Under the pieces are notes generated by a model that worked only from the letters and a program-made list of their open reading frames with translations, was not told the origin of the DNA and did not search any database. Shown piece by piece: positions 6,009 through 6,069 of a stretch of DNA of 6,069 nt. Numbering within the stretch: position 1 is the stretch's first letter; each line of letters opens with the position of its first letter. The translations under genes and the position numbers were made by a program. Source of the DNA: Dehalococcoidia bacterium (GTDB lineage Bacteria; Chloroflexota; Dehalococcoidia; SZUA-161; SpSt-899). The stretch is from positions 1-6,069 of the forward strand of contig JALPXT010000075.1 of assembly GCA_023271485.1 (NCBI GenBank), written 5' to 3'.

Positions 6009-6025
6009 AACTTGACAATAATTGT
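6005..6025. promoter_or_regulatory. overlapping short palindromes, possible operator
   Basis: TGTCAA, C, TTGACA (6005-6017) is a 13-base palindrome, and ACAAT, A, ATTGT (6015-6025) overlaps its right end. The embedded TTGACA resembles a -35 box, but no -10 box lies at the right distance on the plus strand. Such AT-rich dyads can be repressor sites for a gene to the right of the window; this remains a guess. Confidence 0.25.
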
Positions 6026-6040
6026 AACCGTTCACCTTGC

Positions 6041-6069
6041 TGTCATTCTGAGCCCTTCGCTTCTGTCAT
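6041..6069. repeat. probable start of a dispersed intergenic repeat, cut by the window edge
   Basis: The motif TGTCATTCTGAGCCCTTCGC begins at 6041 and TGTCAT recurs at 6064-6069, giving a possible 23-base period. From memory, sequences beginning GTCATTCTGAG and rich in TTCGC are common dispersed repeats in intergenic regions of several environmental bacterial genomes, including Dehalococcoidia. Only one unit and the start of a second are visible. Confidence 0.4.

Noticed and set aside
5987..6010. Minus-strand promoter TTGACA with TATAAT
   Set aside because: The spacing is only 12 bases, too short for sigma-70, and no minus-strand gene lies in front of it.
1..6069. CRISPR array, insertion sequence, toxin-antitoxin or defence system
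   Set aside because: No regularly spaced repeats, transposase motifs, terminal inverted repeats around a transposase, or small paired genes were seen.

Overview
The window looks like a piece of a mid-to-high GC bacterial chromosome, possibly an environmental anaerobe. It holds three complete protein genes (a DAHP synthase, a MATE-family transporter and the selenocysteine elongation factor SelB) and one tRNA gene, tRNA-Lys(CTT). A selB gene implies that the organism reads UGA as selenocysteine somewhere in its genome. The DAHP synthase type, the SelB, and a motif at the right edge that I associate from memory with genomes such as Dehalococcoidia (Chloroflexota) make that class a tentative guess only; nothing here proves the taxonomy.

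Layout. Positions 1-71 may hold the last codons of an upstream gene whose TAA overlaps the aroF ATG (TAATG). aroF (71-1123) encodes a DAHP synthase with an N-terminal ferredoxin-like regulatory domain, the first enzyme of the shikimate pathway. No other shikimate gene follows it. From 1124 to 1959 there is no intact gene. This gap contains a decayed C-terminal piece of a Glu/Leu/Phe/Val dehydrogenase on the minus strand (about 1155-1380), a decayed panB (ketopantoate hydroxymethyltransferase) on the plus strand (about 1392-1689) with two nonsense codons and two internal deletions, and a run of strong palindromes (1765-1898). The MATE transporter follows (1960-3318). It converges on a minus-strand fragment (3355-3747) that is only the C-terminal third of an ornithine cyclodeaminase/mu-crystallin family protein.

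A good sigma-70 type promoter (3806-3835) then precedes tRNA-Lys (3845-3916). selB (3930-5786) begins 13 nt after the tRNA's discriminator base and has no Shine-Dalgarno sequence, so tRNA and selB are probably co-transcribed. Downstream of selB a second sigma-70 type promoter (5806-5835) points into about 235 bases with no gene. Those bases can fold into a long interrupted hairpin and may be a small RNA. The last 29 bases look like the start of a dispersed intergenic repeat.

The intact genes do not form one pathway: they cover aromatic amino acid synthesis, efflux, and selenocysteine decoding with a tRNA. The most notable features are three unrelated metabolic gene remnants within about 2.6 kb, the tight tRNA-Lys/selB linkage, and the possible structured RNA after selB. 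I found no evidence for a novel multi-gene system.
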